Below, piece by piece: positions 1 through 8,901 of a stretch of DNA of 64,000 bases. Source of the DNA: DATFVA01 sp963832715 (GTDB lineage: Bacteria; Bacteroidota; Ignavibacteria; Ignavibacteriales; Ignavibacteriaceae); the NCBI GenBank assembly GCA_963832715.1, contig CAWHVB010000007.1:62001-126000 (forward strand), in the 5' to 3' direction. The notes under the pieces were generated by a model that saw only the letters and a program-made list of their open reading frames with translations, was not told where the DNA came from and did no database searches. The position numbers and the translations under genes are program-made. Within the stretch, counting starts at the first letter, position 1, and every line of letters begins with the position of its first letter.

Positions 1-391
1 CACTAAATAACGCGGCATATCATAATCCTGTTATAGTTTTGATTTCTTTCACTGCTAATATGAATATTGGTGAAATGAAGCGAATCGGGAGTATTCCCTA
101 TTTTAGAAAATCCGGTTCCCTATTTTTGTAGATTTTAGGGGGAAATCCGATGTAAATCCCGGCTTGAATGAATTCTTAATGAAACATTCGCTCAGCGCTT
201 TTACGTATCTGAAAGGCAGACCCGAAAACTGATGCCCCTGATGTAAGTTGTCATCGTTTGATCTTAAAGCATTGATAATTAAAAAGTCATCAATCAGATA
301 GATTACCGGAAAAAACATACTCTGCTGCATTTAATTAAATTGATATTCTATTCTGATTAAGATATTTTAATTTTTTATTTTATTTTGAAGT
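1..391. other. region upstream of mutS with no confident gene
   Basis: No convincing coding region is visible here. A 75-codon minus-strand frame (103-330) matches no family I recognise. A short plus-strand stretch around 178-243 reads like the helix-turn-helix of an AraC-type regulator but is closed by stops on both sides, so it is at best a remnant. The AT-rich stretch 335-390 directly before mutS probably holds its promoter, but no clear -35/-10 pair can be named. Confidence 0.5.
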
Positions 392-3007
392 ATGCAGCAG
401 CAAACCCCATTAATGACCCAGTATTATAAGGTGAAAGAGGCAAATCCTGACACGATTCTTCTGTTCAGGATAGGGGATTTCTTTGAAACTTTTGATCAGG
501 ATGCAAAAACTGCCTCAAAAGTTCTCGGAATCACACTGACCAAGAGATCAAACGGTGCTGCTGAGGACGTCCCGCTTGCGGGGTTTCCTCACCATGCAAT
601 AGATACTTACCTGCCGAAGCTGGTACGTGCGGGCTACAGGGTAGCCGTCTGCGAGCAGGTTGAAAATCCTAAATTTGCAAAAGGAATAGTAAAGCGCGAG
701 GTGATTGAGGTTGTCACACCCGGGGTTACTCTTTCAGACAAGCTTCTTGATCATAAAAAGAATAATTACCTCCTTTCTGTTTATATAAAAGATGATATCG
801 CAGGACTCTCATTCTGCGACATATCAACCGGAGAGTTTTATACTTTTGAAATCCCCACTTCTTTGATCTCCCAGCAGGTCGAATCAATTTCTCCTGCCGA
901 AATACTGGTACAGAAAAGGGACAGGGATTATATCACTCATCTTGTTCATAAAGTAAATCCTTCAATAAGAATTACCAGGCTTGACGACTGGATTTTTAAT
1001 TTCGAGTATTCTAAAGACCTGCTCCTGATGCAGTTTAAGACTGTCAATCTTAAGGGTTTCGGTGTTGAAAGCCTGACCGCGGGAATTATCTCCTGCGGTG
1101 CTGTATTAAATTACCTTCAGGAAACGCAGAAGGCCAATCTTTCACACCTCAATAAAGTATCTGTCTATAACCCGTCGGAATATATGGCTCTCGATTATTC
1201 CACCAAACGGAACCTTGAAATAACGTACTCCATGCAGGATGGCGGACGCGAGGGCTCATTAATTTCTATCCTCGATAAAACTGAAACGGCTATGGGAGGC
1301 AGGCTTCTGAAAAAATGGATAACCTCCCCCCTGATTAAACTTGAAGCTGTGTTAAAACGCCAGGAGAGCGTTGAGGAACTTCTTGAGAAAAAATCCTTGC
1401 GCAAAAAGCTGATCAATGAATTAAAGGAGATCGGCGATCTTGAAAGACTTGTATCGAAAGTTTGTACAGGACGTGCAAACCCGCGCGAAATGACGGCACT
1501 TAAAACCTCACTGAAAAAGGTTCCTGTGCTCAAGGATCTGCTTGCTGACACTAAAGTAAATACTCTCGTTCAGCTTAATGAGAGTCTCCTTCCGCTTGCA
1601 AACCTGATCGATAAGATCAGTAAAGCCATTGTCGATTCCCCTCCTTTAAGCCTCGCAGATGGAGGAGTGATTAAAGCCGGGTACAGTATTGAACTCGATG
1701 AACTGAGAGATATATCGCTCCATGGGAAGGACTGGATAGCGAACCTTCAAAAGAGTGAAAGAGAGCGCACAAACATATCTTCTCTAAAAGTAAACTATAA
1801 TAAGGTTTTCGGATATTACATTGAAGTCAGCAATGCACACAAGGAAAAGATCCCTGATAATTATCTGCGGAAGCAGACACTTGTAAATTCAGAAAGATAT
1901 ATTACACCCGAACTGAAAGATTATGAAGACAAGATCCTGAACGCAGAAGAAAAGATATATGAATTAGAGACCGAGCTATTTAACGAAATCAGGTTAACAA
2001 CCGCAGATGAAGCGGAAAATATTCAGCAGAATGCAAGGATGATTGCAATGCTCGATTGTTTCCTTTCATTTGCTGAGTGTGCAGATGAATATAATTATAT
2101 AAAACCGGTCCTTGACGAAAGCGACACCATTGAAATAACCGAAGGACGGCATCCTGTAGTAGAGCGGATACTTCCGCCGGGAGACAAATTTACTCCGAAT
2201 TCCTTCAGCCTGAACAACAACGGGGATCAGATCATCATTCTCACCGGTCCCAATATGGCAGGCAAATCTGTATACCTCCGCCAGCTGGGTTTAATTGTTC
2301 TTCTTGCACAGGTCGGCTCATTCGTTCCTGCGGCAGAAGCACGTATAGGACTGGTAGACAGAATATTCACCCGTGTAGGTGCAAGTGATAATATTTCCGC
2401 AGGTGAAAGCACTTTCCTTGTTGAAATGCAGGAAGCTGCAAATATTCTTAATAATGCAACCTCAAAAAGTCTAATACTTCTCGATGAAATCGGAAGAGGA
2501 ACAAGCACATTTGACGGAATATCCATTGCCTGGGCAATAACCGAGTACCTTCATGAAAATCCGGGACTCAATGCAAAGACATTATTTGCTACGCATTACC
2601 ATGAATTAAATGAGATGGCGGAAATATTTCCGCGGATAAAGAACTATAAAGTTGAAGTAAGGGAATATGACGATAAGGTTATATTCCTTCATAAAGTCAG
2701 CCCCGGCAGAGCCGACCACAGTTACGGCATCCAGGTGGCGATGATGGCAGGTCTTCCGGTATTTGTGACAAACCGTGCAAAAGAAGTTCTCCAGAACCTT
2801 GAAAGCAAAGAGCTTACACCGTATGAGGAGAAAAAAGAAAAACTTAAAAAAATGCAGCAGAAGGATGATCAGCAGATCAGCTTGTTTGAAGTAAAGGATG
2901 ATAAAATAAGGAATGAAATTAAAGAGATTGAAATAAATAATCTTACGCCCCTTGAAGCGCTTAATAAGTTGAGCGAGTTAAAAAAGAAAGTGAAAGAGAA
3001 AACCTGA
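392..3007 (+). CDS. mutS: DNA mismatch repair protein MutS
   Basis: MutS recognises base mismatches and small loops, then uses ATP to recruit MutL for strand-directed repair. At 871 residues it is a full-length MutS1. The mismatch-wedge Phe-x-Glu motif is present as GDFFE (residues 28-32, F30 and E32). The Walker A motif GPNMAGKS is at 619-626, Walker B LILLDE ends at D698-E699, and GRGTSTFDG and ATHYHEL follow. The C-terminal tail is Lys-rich, as in other MutS proteins. The ATG at 392 places the N-terminal TPLMTQYYKVKE in the standard position. The TGA stop shares one base with the ATG of the next gene, so the two are probably translationally coupled. The gene looks intact. Confidence 0.98.
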   Translation: MQQQTPLMTQYYKVKEANPDTILLFRIGDFFETFDQDAKTASKVLGITLTKRSNGAAEDVPLAGFPHHAIDTYLPKLVRAGYRVAVCEQVENPKFAKGIVKREVIEVVTPGVTLSDKLLDHKKNNYLLSVYIKDDIAGLSFCDISTGEFYTFEIPTSLISQQVESISPAEILVQKRDRDYITHLVHKVNPSIRITRLDDWIFNFEYSKDLLLMQFKTVNLKGFGVESLTAGIISCGAVLNYLQETQKANLSHLNKVSVYNPSEYMALDYSTKRNLEITYSMQDGGREGSLISILDKTETAMGGRLLKKWITSPLIKLEAVLKRQESVEELLEKKSLRKKLINELKEIGDLERLVSKVCTGRANPREMTALKTSLKKVPVLKDLLADTKVNTLVQLNESLLPLANLIDKISKAIVDSPPLSLADGGVIKAGYSIELDELRDISLHGKDWIANLQKSERERTNISSLKVNYNKVFGYYIEVSNAHKEKIPDNYLRKQTLVNSERYITPELKDYEDKILNAEEKIYELETELFNEIRLTTADEAENIQQNARMIAMLDCFLSFAECADEYNYIKPVLDESDTIEITEGRHPVVERILPPGDKFTPNSFSLNNNGDQIIILTGPNMAGKSVYLRQLGLIVLLAQVGSFVPAAEARIGLVDRIFTRVGASDNISAGESTFLVEMQEAANILNNATSKSLILLDEIGRGTSTFDGISIAWAITEYLHENPGLNAKTLFATHYHELNEMAEIFPRIKNYKVEVREYDDKVIFLHKVSPGRADHSYGIQVAMMAGLPVFVTNRAKEVLQNLESKELTPYEEKKEKLKKMQQKDDQQISLFEVKDDKIRNEIKEIEINNLTPLEALNKLSELKKKVKEKT

Positions 3008-3621
3008 TGAAATTAAATTTAATACCCGGAATTATTTTATTATCAGTATTGTTTATTTCTTGCGGAGATAAACATTCCCCTGACGAGAAAAAGTATGTTC
3101 AGGAAGTCCAGCAGTACAGGCAGGAAAAAAATGATTATATGAGGAATAATCCTGAATCACCATTCAACCAGGATTCGACAATAAAGTTTGAACCTTTGAA
3201 TTATTATCCTGTCGATCCGGCCTTCGTTTTTAAAAGCAGGCTGTATGAGTATCCCCAGAAAGATACTATCACTGTATTCGGAACCAAAGGTGAAGAGCGA
3301 AAAGCTGTCCGCTACGGTTATGTAAATTTCGAATACAGCAATCAGCCTCATAAGATCAACGTCTATAAAGGAACAACAACGCGGGGAGAGACCTATTTCA
3401 GCATATGGTTTACTGACAGAACAACCGGCGATGAAACGTACGGTGTCGGACGTTACATTGATTTTGATATAAACCCTGATAGTAATTATGTTTACACTGT
3501 CGATTTTAACCTGGCTTACAATCCATATTGTGCATACAGTGCGAGATATTCCTGTGCCATTCCTACCAAAGAGGATCACCTTGACCTTGCGGTAACTGCC
3601 GGGGAGAAGAAATTTCATTAA
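3007..3621 (+). CDS. DUF1684 family lipoprotein
   Basis: This 204-residue protein is predicted to be lipid-anchored and exported: a hydrophobic N-terminus runs into a lipobox FIS|C with the acceptor Cys at residue 19. The body carries the DUF1684 signature: YPQKDTITVFGTKG, then IWFTDRTTGDETYGVGRYIDF, VDFNLAYNPYCAYS and a final CAIP…DHLDLAVTAGEK. DUF1684 has no firmly assigned biochemical role that I know of. The ATG overlaps the mutS stop by one base, so it is probably co-transcribed with mutS, and the DAHP synthase gene starts 20 nt downstream. The neighbourhood gives no strong functional clue. Family assignment is from remembered motifs. Confidence 0.88.
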   Translation: MKLNLIPGIILLSVLFISCGDKHSPDEKKYVQEVQQYRQEKNDYMRNNPESPFNQDSTIKFEPLNYYPVDPAFVFKSRLYEYPQKDTITVFGTKGEERKAVRYGYVNFEYSNQPHKINVYKGTTTRGETYFSIWFTDRTTGDETYGVGRYIDFDINPDSNYVYTVDFNLAYNPYCAYSARYSCAIPTKEDHLDLAVTAGEKKFH

Positions 3622-3641
3622 GATGATGACGGAGTTTTATT

Positions 3642-4658
3642 TTGGTAGTTGTACTCGAAAAAAATGTCAGTGATTCCCGGTTAGAAAATATTATCAGCCG
3701 TCTCGAAGGATTCGGCTTCTCCGTACATAAATCCACCGGAGATGAGCAGATCGTGCTCGGAGCAATTGGTGTACGTCCGGAGTTCGATATACGCAAGGTT
3801 AAGATCCTTGAAGGAGTCGCTGATGTCTTCCGCATTACAGAACCATTTAAGCTTGCCGGCAGATCTTACAAAAAAGAGGACACTATTCTGAAAATAAAAG
3901 ATGTTGAAATAGGCGGGAATGAAGTAATAGTGATGGCAGGCCCCTGTTCGGTTGAGAGTGAGGAACAGATTTTCAAACTTGCTGAAATAGTATCTAAGGC
4001 AGGAGCAAAAATATTGCGCGGAGGAGCATTTAAACCCCGTACTTCACCTTATTCATTCCAGGGTCTTGGCGAAGAGGGACTTAAGATGATGCGCCGGGCT
4101 TCCGATGAAAATAATCTTTTGATGATTACTGAAGTGCTTGAAATAAATCATATTCCCCTTGTAGAAAAGTATACCGATATCTTTCAGATCGGCGCAAGAA
4201 ATATGCAGAATTTTTCTCTTCTCCGTGAGATCGGAAAAACCTCAAAACCTGTTATGCTTAAGAGAGGACTGGCAGCTACCATAGATGACCTGTTAATGTC
4301 GGCTGAATATATCCTTGTAAACGGCAATGACCAGGTACTCCTGTGTGAAAGAGGCATTAGGACATTTGAAACCAACACACGCAACACGTTTGATCTATCT
4401 GCAATACCTGTAATTCATAAAAGAAGCCATCTGCCTGTTGCAGCAGACCCTTCCCATGCAACAGGAATGCGTGATAAAGTACTGCCTATGGCACGTGCAG
4501 CTGTTGCGGCAGGGTGTGATGCTTTAATGATAGAAGTACACCACGACCCTGAAAACGCGCTCTCCGATGGTCCCCAGGCTCTCCTTCCTGATGATTTCAC
4601 CATCCTTATGAAACAGGTGAAGGCTATAGCGGAAGTTATTGGGAGGAAGATAGAGTGA
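3642..4658 (+). CDS. aroF: 3-deoxy-7-phosphoheptulonate synthase (DAHP synthase, type I-beta with N-terminal regulatory-like domain)
   Basis: Catalyses the first step of the shikimate pathway, condensing phosphoenolpyruvate with erythrose 4-phosphate. Residues 1-70 form the ferredoxin/ACT-like extension seen in the AroA(G)/type I-beta enzymes. The barrel follows with VMAGPCSVES, AGAKILRGGAFKPRTSPYSFQG, QIGARNMQNF and PVMLKRG, which hold the PEP- and metal-binding residues. The end keeps LPVAADPSHATG and ALMIEVHHDPE. The start is TTG, chosen because GGAG at 3631-3634 lies seven bases upstream and the protein begins where relatives do. Length 338 residues is normal. Closest to a third member of the mutS-lipoprotein run. 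Its stop codon abuts the octamer repeat array that begins at about 4655. Confidence 0.96.
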   Translation: MVVVLEKNVSDSRLENIISRLEGFGFSVHKSTGDEQIVLGAIGVRPEFDIRKVKILEGVADVFRITEPFKLAGRSYKKEDTILKIKDVEIGGNEVIVMAGPCSVESEEQIFKLAEIVSKAGAKILRGGAFKPRTSPYSFQGLGEEGLKMMRRASDENNLLMITEVLEINHIPLVEKYTDIFQIGARNMQNFSLLREIGKTSKPVMLKRGLAATIDDLLMSAEYILVNGNDQVLLCERGIRTFETNTRNTFDLSAIPVIHKRSHLPVAADPSHATGMRDKVLPMARAAVAAGCDALMIEVHHDPENALSDGPQALLPDDFTILMKQVKAIAEVIGRKIE

Positions 4659-4752
4659 GTGAAATGAATGGATGAATGATTGAGTGATTGGTGATGATGA
4701 TTGAGTGATTGGGTGATTGAGTGATTGGGTGGATGGGTGAATGGATGAATAG
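4655..4752 (+). repeat. tandem octamer array GATTGAGT/GATTGGGT, left copy
   Basis: Directly after the aroF stop the sequence becomes a degenerate array of 8-base units, GATTGAGT and GATTGGGT, with GGATGAAT/GGATGGGT variants. A second, longer array with the same unit order (starting GAATGGATGAATGATTGAG and containing GATTGGGTGGATGGGTGAAT) lies at about 6424-6609, in the same orientation. The two arrays bracket the AT-rich gene at 4802-6352. Confidence 0.9.
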
Positions 4753-4801
4753 TATCCTCAATTAGATTTTTGTTTTTTTGGTCAAGATTTTAGAGAATGT
4801 T

Positions 4802-6352
4802 TTAAGTAACGTTAAGTAAACCAGATAATGATGGAATAACGGTTAGATTTTTCAATTTACAGAACATAGTAATAATTATTCTCCCTGTTTCTGTAAGAAA
4901 ATATTTATAAGAATGTCTAACTCGTTTAATTAGTTTAAAAACTATCAGTCTCTTTAGGAGACGAGAAATTTTGGACGTTGTCCATTGTTCTTTGAAATAT
5001 TGGAATAAATATTGTTTCAGATGTTTGCTTTTGAAACCACCGGCTATCAAGGCACCATTTAGAAGTACCTGAAAGATATGAAGTTCATTTTCGTTTAGTG
5101 GATTGAACCCTTTGTAGTTTCTGTTATTTTCGGTTTTTCTCGTAGTAAATTCTGAAAGCTGGGAGATAGCCCTGCTATTGTCATCCATTTTAGATAGAAA
5201 ATCCAAGTATCTGTTTATATCAGCTTTACCAAACCGGATTATATCTATTAAAGAATAAATAGATTTTTTCATTACTGCAGGTTCTTTGGTTACTGAACCA
5301 TTTTTATGATGGACTTCCCGGTTAACCGTTAATAAATGAACGTCATTAATTGTTATCTCTATACGAAGAACATTACCTGCTTTATTGTACATTTTAATGC
5401 TCAGAGCACCGCAGCTATGTTTGATTCGATATCCATTATATGTCCTTTTACAGCTGGTTTGTATTCTACCGGATTGTTTACCAGAGAATCTTTTCCCCAG
5501 GAATGACATAATATTTTCAGGGACAATAGTGTTGTTGCAATAATTCAGTAATTGATGGTAGAGGATATTTAATCTTTCCTCTGAATGAAATATTATATCG
5601 GCTGAATATTCTATCTGTTTAATGGACCAATGATATTTTATGGGCCAATTTTTACTGAGTTGATTTAGTATCGGGACATATTCTTTAGCCCAACTGTCTA
5701 ATTTTGAATGGAATTCACTTATGGTGATTTTATCTGATAATTCTTGCGCTTTTGGTATATCCTCTATATAGTTAAAACAGTTATCTGATTTTATATAGTT
5801 AATCATATTTTTTTTCATATCCAGAGCTAACTTCTCGTGTCCATTGTAATAAACCTTAACCTTAAATGGAAAATAAGTCTGAACACGGAAATAACATAGA
5901 CCATAGTCCTGATCTATGAAGTAATAATAGATATGAAGGCACTTCCTTGGTCTGGCTTTGAGTTCTATCTTATTGGTAGCTTTATTTCCTTGTATGTCAA
6001 AACCGTACTCTACTTCCAGGTTGGTTATAACAGCTACGAGTCCGGGTTGTTCTCCTCGTTGTTTTATTATTTCCTTGACCAGTTCTTCATTACTATGCTT
6101 GGAATCATTAAGATAAATGAATTTGGCATTATTTCTTTCAGCAAGCATTTCTGCGTTTTGCTTTAATGTCTTTGCTAATGAAATAGCATATTGCTTAAAA
6201 TCTTTTAGTAAAATATGATTGGCTCTCAAAAATCTTTCCAATCCCTTTACAAAAGTTAATTGAATTAAAGAGCCTGAAAATAATTGTCTGTCGAAACAAT
6301 AATTTATTCCAATTATATCATCTTTATATTTTGTTGTAAATAAATTTTCCAT
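4802..6352 (-). CDS. uncharacterised 516-aa protein, possible single-gene mobile element
   Basis: I cannot assign a function. The block is clearly more AT-rich than its neighbours and sits alone between two direct octamer arrays, which suggests acquisition by transfer or insertion. Visible motifs are RPRKCLHIYYYFI (about 134-146), RVQTYFPFKVKVYYNGHE (about 155-172), DNCFNYI, KYHWSIKQIEYSADIIF, and SIKMYNKAGNVLRIEITIN (about 323-341). From memory these match a widespread, often multi-copy family of 450-520-residue hypothetical proteins in diverse bacteria. The C-terminal 100 residues look like a winged helix (TTSKISRLLKRLIVFKLIKRV…YFLTETGR), which may lead pipelines to call it a MarR-like regulator. 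No signal peptide or membrane segment is seen. A nucleic-acid-acting mobile protein is my inference, not established. Confidence 0.75.
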   Translation of the reverse strand: MENLFTTKYKDDIIGINYCFDRQLFSGSLIQLTFVKGLERFLRANHILLKDFKQYAISLAKTLKQNAEMLAERNNAKFIYLNDSKHSNEELVKEIIKQRGEQPGLVAVITNLEVEYGFDIQGNKATNKIELKARPRKCLHIYYYFIDQDYGLCYFRVQTYFPFKVKVYYNGHEKLALDMKKNMINYIKSDNCFNYIEDIPKAQELSDKITISEFHSKLDSWAKEYVPILNQLSKNWPIKYHWSIKQIEYSADIIFHSEERLNILYHQLLNYCNNTIVPENIMSFLGKRFSGKQSGRIQTSCKRTYNGYRIKHSCGALSIKMYNKAGNVLRIEITINDVHLLTVNREVHHKNGSVTKEPAVMKKSIYSLIDIIRFGKADINRYLDFLSKMDDNSRAISQLSEFTTRKTENNRNYKGFNPLNENELHIFQVLLNGALIAGGFKSKHLKQYLFQYFKEQWTTSKISRLLKRLIVFKLIKRVRHSYKYFLTETGRIIITMFCKLKNLTVIPSLSGLLNVT

Positions 6353-6423
6353 TTTTATTTAACCTGATATTTCAAGGTCAAATAATTTAAGAAATATTTT
6401 GGTTGCCGGCTTGCCGCGCTAAG

Positions 6424-6609
6424 GATTGAATGGATGAATGATTGAGTGATTGAGTGATTGGGTGATTGGGTGATTGAGTGATTGGGTGGATGGGTGAATG
6501 ATTGAGTGATTGAGTGATTGGGTGATTGAGTGATTGAGTGATTGAGGATTGAGTGATTGAGTGATTGGCTGATTGAGTGATTGAGGATTGGCTGATAGGT
6601 TGGATGGAC
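6424..6609 (+). repeat. tandem octamer array GATTGAGT/GATTGGGT, right copy
   Basis: About 185 bp of the same 8-base units as the left array, with variants GATTGGCT and 7-base slips (GATTGAG). Its first 75 or so bases follow the order of the left array closely, so the two are direct copies flanking the intervening gene. The rest of the gap to the next gene (6610-6742) shows only AT-rich sequence that probably contains the promoter for the 6.7-16.9 kb cluster. Confidence 0.9.
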
Positions 6610-6742
6610 TCTACTTTTTAGTGTTTAATAGCTGCGCATTGTGACTTCTCTCAAATTTCTTCTCGCTTTTTATTCAAAAATTGTTTTTGTCAGGCTCATA
6701 AGTATTTTATATGAAAACAATTAGAAATAATCCAGGTATAAA

Positions 6743-7970
6743 ATGACCAATAAAATAGTCAGGAACGATACAAGTCTTGAAGAATACGAAAAATACATCG
6801 GCGCGGAAGCAATTGAAAGAATATTTAACAAAGCGAGACCGCTGCACGACAGGCATGTGGTTTTCATCAATTCAACTTTTTACGGCGGAGGAGTTGCGCA
6901 GCTATTATCGTCTCTTGTGCTCCTTTTTAATAATGTCGGCATAACTACTGGCTGGCGGATAATTCAGGGTTCTCCCGACTTTTTCAGTATTACGAAAAAA
7001 ATGCATAACGCGCTTCAGGGGGGTGAAATCAATCTTACCAAAACAAAACGCAATATATACGAACAGGTCATTGCCGAAAACGCAGTGAGAAATCATCTAA
7101 AGCACGATGTCGTAATAATTCATGATCCCCAGCCTCTCCCGATGATAGAACATTACACTAAACGAGGTCCGTGGATCTGGCGGTGTCACATTGACCTTAC
7201 CCAGCCGAATATGGAATTATGGAATTACCTCAAACGGTTTATAGAAAAATATGATGCTGTGGTGTATTCCCTGAAGGATTACAGGCAGGAACTGGAAACT
7301 CCCCAGGTATATTTTCAGCCTGCTATTAACCCCTTCTCTCTCACAAACAAGGAGATGAGCGAAACCGAAGTGAATGAAAGGCTTGCATATTATGGGATCC
7401 CGACAGACCTTCCGATAGTAGCGCAGGTTTCACGCTTCGATAAATGGAAGGATCCTGAAGGTGTAATCAAAGCTTTTAAAAAAGCAAGGAAGGAAGCGGA
7501 AGCCACCCTGGTACTCCTTGGAAATGTTGCAACCGATGATCCCGAAGGTGAAGAAGTTTATCATGCGATGCTCAGAGCATGAAGAAGAGAGAATAATAAT
7601 ATTAAGCAAGCAGGATACAGCGCTTGTAAATGCACTCCAGAGAAAATCGGCTGTAATTCTGCAGAAGTCGAAACGTGAAGGGTTCGGACTTACTGTAACT
7701 GAAGCGATGTGGAAAGGAACCCCTGTCATCGGAGGGAATGTCGGCGGTATAAGATACCAGATAAAAGACGGGGAGAATGGCTACCTGGTTTCCTCACCGG
7801 ATGAAGCGGCTCAAAGGATAGTCGACCTTCTTAAAAATAAAAAATTACGGGACAGTATGGGGAAAAAGGCAAGGGAATCAGTTAAGCAGAACTATCTTCT
7901 TCCGAAATACCTCGAAAAATATCTCGATTTAATAAACTCGTTCGAGACAAACTTCAAACTAAGAAGATAG
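6743..7970 (+). pseudogene. treT: TreT-like trehalose glycosyltransferring synthase (GT4), interrupted by a frameshift
   Basis: Intact relatives transfer glucose from a nucleotide sugar to glucose to make trehalose. Frame one (6743-7582) has the TreT hallmarks FINSTFYGGGVAQLL, HNALQG, VIIHDPQPLPMI, WIWRCHIDL and VAQVSRFDKWKDPEGVI. Frame two (to 7970) continues without a gap in homology: EHEEERIIILS, the donor-binding KREGFGLTVTEAMWKGTPVIGGNVGGI, and a helical end. The frames join between 7571 and 7580, where CTC AGA GCA TGA must shift by +1 (or -2) to read GAG CAT GAA. The rejoined protein is about 409 residues, normal for TreT. Whether this is a true lesion or an indel error cannot be decided here. 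It is the first gene of the amidoligase/GH13 cluster. Confidence 0.85.
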
Positions 7971-8072
7971 ACGGTTGAATTCATACCTGTTTTTCCTATA
8001 TTTGCAGCCGATAATCTATAAACGAAGTATATAAAGTCCATCAGGCTGTACCTGTTCACCATCGGAGTGCAA

Positions 8073-8807
8073 ATGAAAGAAGAATATCATAAATGGTTCA
8101 CCAATTACCTTAACCGTGAATTTGAACTGCTGGTATTCGGACACTCCGGGTATCCTGTAATAGCATTCCCAACTTCGAGGGCAAGGTATTACGAGCTTAA
8201 GGATTTTGGATTAATAGGATCGGCATCTCACCTTATCGAATCAGGACGGGTAAAGATATATTGTCCCGACAGTGTCGATTCCGACAGCTGGTACAACTAT
8301 TCAATTCATCCTGCCGACAGGGTAAAAACCCATAACGGTTATGAAAATGTAATCCTTAATGATATCATTGAATTTGCAAAACATGACTCAGGCTTTAATA
8401 AAGTAGCTCTTGCCGGGGCAAGCTTCGGAGCCTACCATGCTGCCAACCTCGCTTTCCGTTTCCCTGATAAAGTGAGCTACCTTTTCTGCATGGGAGGGGC
8501 ATATGACATTAAACAGTTTATTATGGGCTATTATGATCAGAACTGCTATTTTAATAATCCTCCCGATTATCTCCCGAACCTGAACGATGAGTGGTACCTG
8601 AGCAGGATTCGCAATATGGGAATAGTACTGGGAACCGGGGATCAGGATATCTGCCTTCAGGACAACATAAACCTTTCGAATATTCTAAACGCTAAAGGGA
8701 TCCGGCACTGGCTGGATATCAGGAATGGGGCCGGGCACGACTGGCCATGGTGGAGAGAAATGTTTCCGGAGTATCTCTCACAGATCCGCATTCCTGAATA
8801 TCATTAA
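8073..8807 (+). CDS. alpha/beta-hydrolase, putative esterase
   Basis: A 244-residue cytoplasmic alpha/beta-hydrolase resembling the enterochelin-esterase/esterase-D-like group. The nucleophile elbow is GASFG, at about residues 112-116, and the catalytic His is probably in GAGHDWPWW near the end. The acidic member may lie in LGTGDQD. I start at ATG 8073 rather than GTG 8067 because GGAG at 8064-8067 is well spaced for it. No signal peptide is seen. It lies in the plus-strand cluster between treT and the first ATP-grasp gene. A role in trimming or releasing an ester or acyl group from the cluster's product is inference; the substrate cannot be read from sequence. Confidence 0.85.
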   Translation: MKEEYHKWFTNYLNREFELLVFGHSGYPVIAFPTSRARYYELKDFGLIGSASHLIESGRVKIYCPDSVDSDSWYNYSIHPADRVKTHNGYENVILNDIIEFAKHDSGFNKVALAGASFGAYHAANLAFRFPDKVSYLFCMGGAYDIKQFIMGYYDQNCYFNNPPDYLPNLNDEWYLSRIRNMGIVLGTGDQDICLQDNINLSNILNAKGIRHWLDIRNGAGHDWPWWREMFPEYLSQIRIPEYH

Positions 8808-8901
8808 ATACCGAGGATTGTAATTCAATTCAGGAATAGTTACTTTAATTCCAGGTTTACAAACAATTCGATTTTCACCCAATCAAACAGGAATATTTTC
8901 T

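Noticed and set aside
178..243. Plus-strand peptide RFYVSERQTRKLMPLM resembling an AraC helix-turn-helix
   Set aside because: Only about 22 codons lie between stops, with no other AraC sequence around. It may be a remnant or chance.
103..330. 75-codon minus-strand frame before mutS
   Set aside because: No recognised motif, no clear ribosome binding site, and it overlaps the promoter region of mutS.
3563..3835. Minus-strand frame opposite the start of the DAHP synthase gene
   Set aside because: Shadow of a confidently identified gene; no independent evidence.
4780..6400. Imperfect 25-base direct repeat (GGTCAAGATTTTAG and GGTCAAATAATTTAAG) at both ends of the AT-rich block
   Set aside because: About seven mismatches in AT-rich DNA; chance similarity is likely. 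Worth noting only if other copies of the element share these ends.
6424..6609. CRISPR-like array
   Set aside because: Units are 8 bases, contiguous and without spacers; no cas genes nearby.
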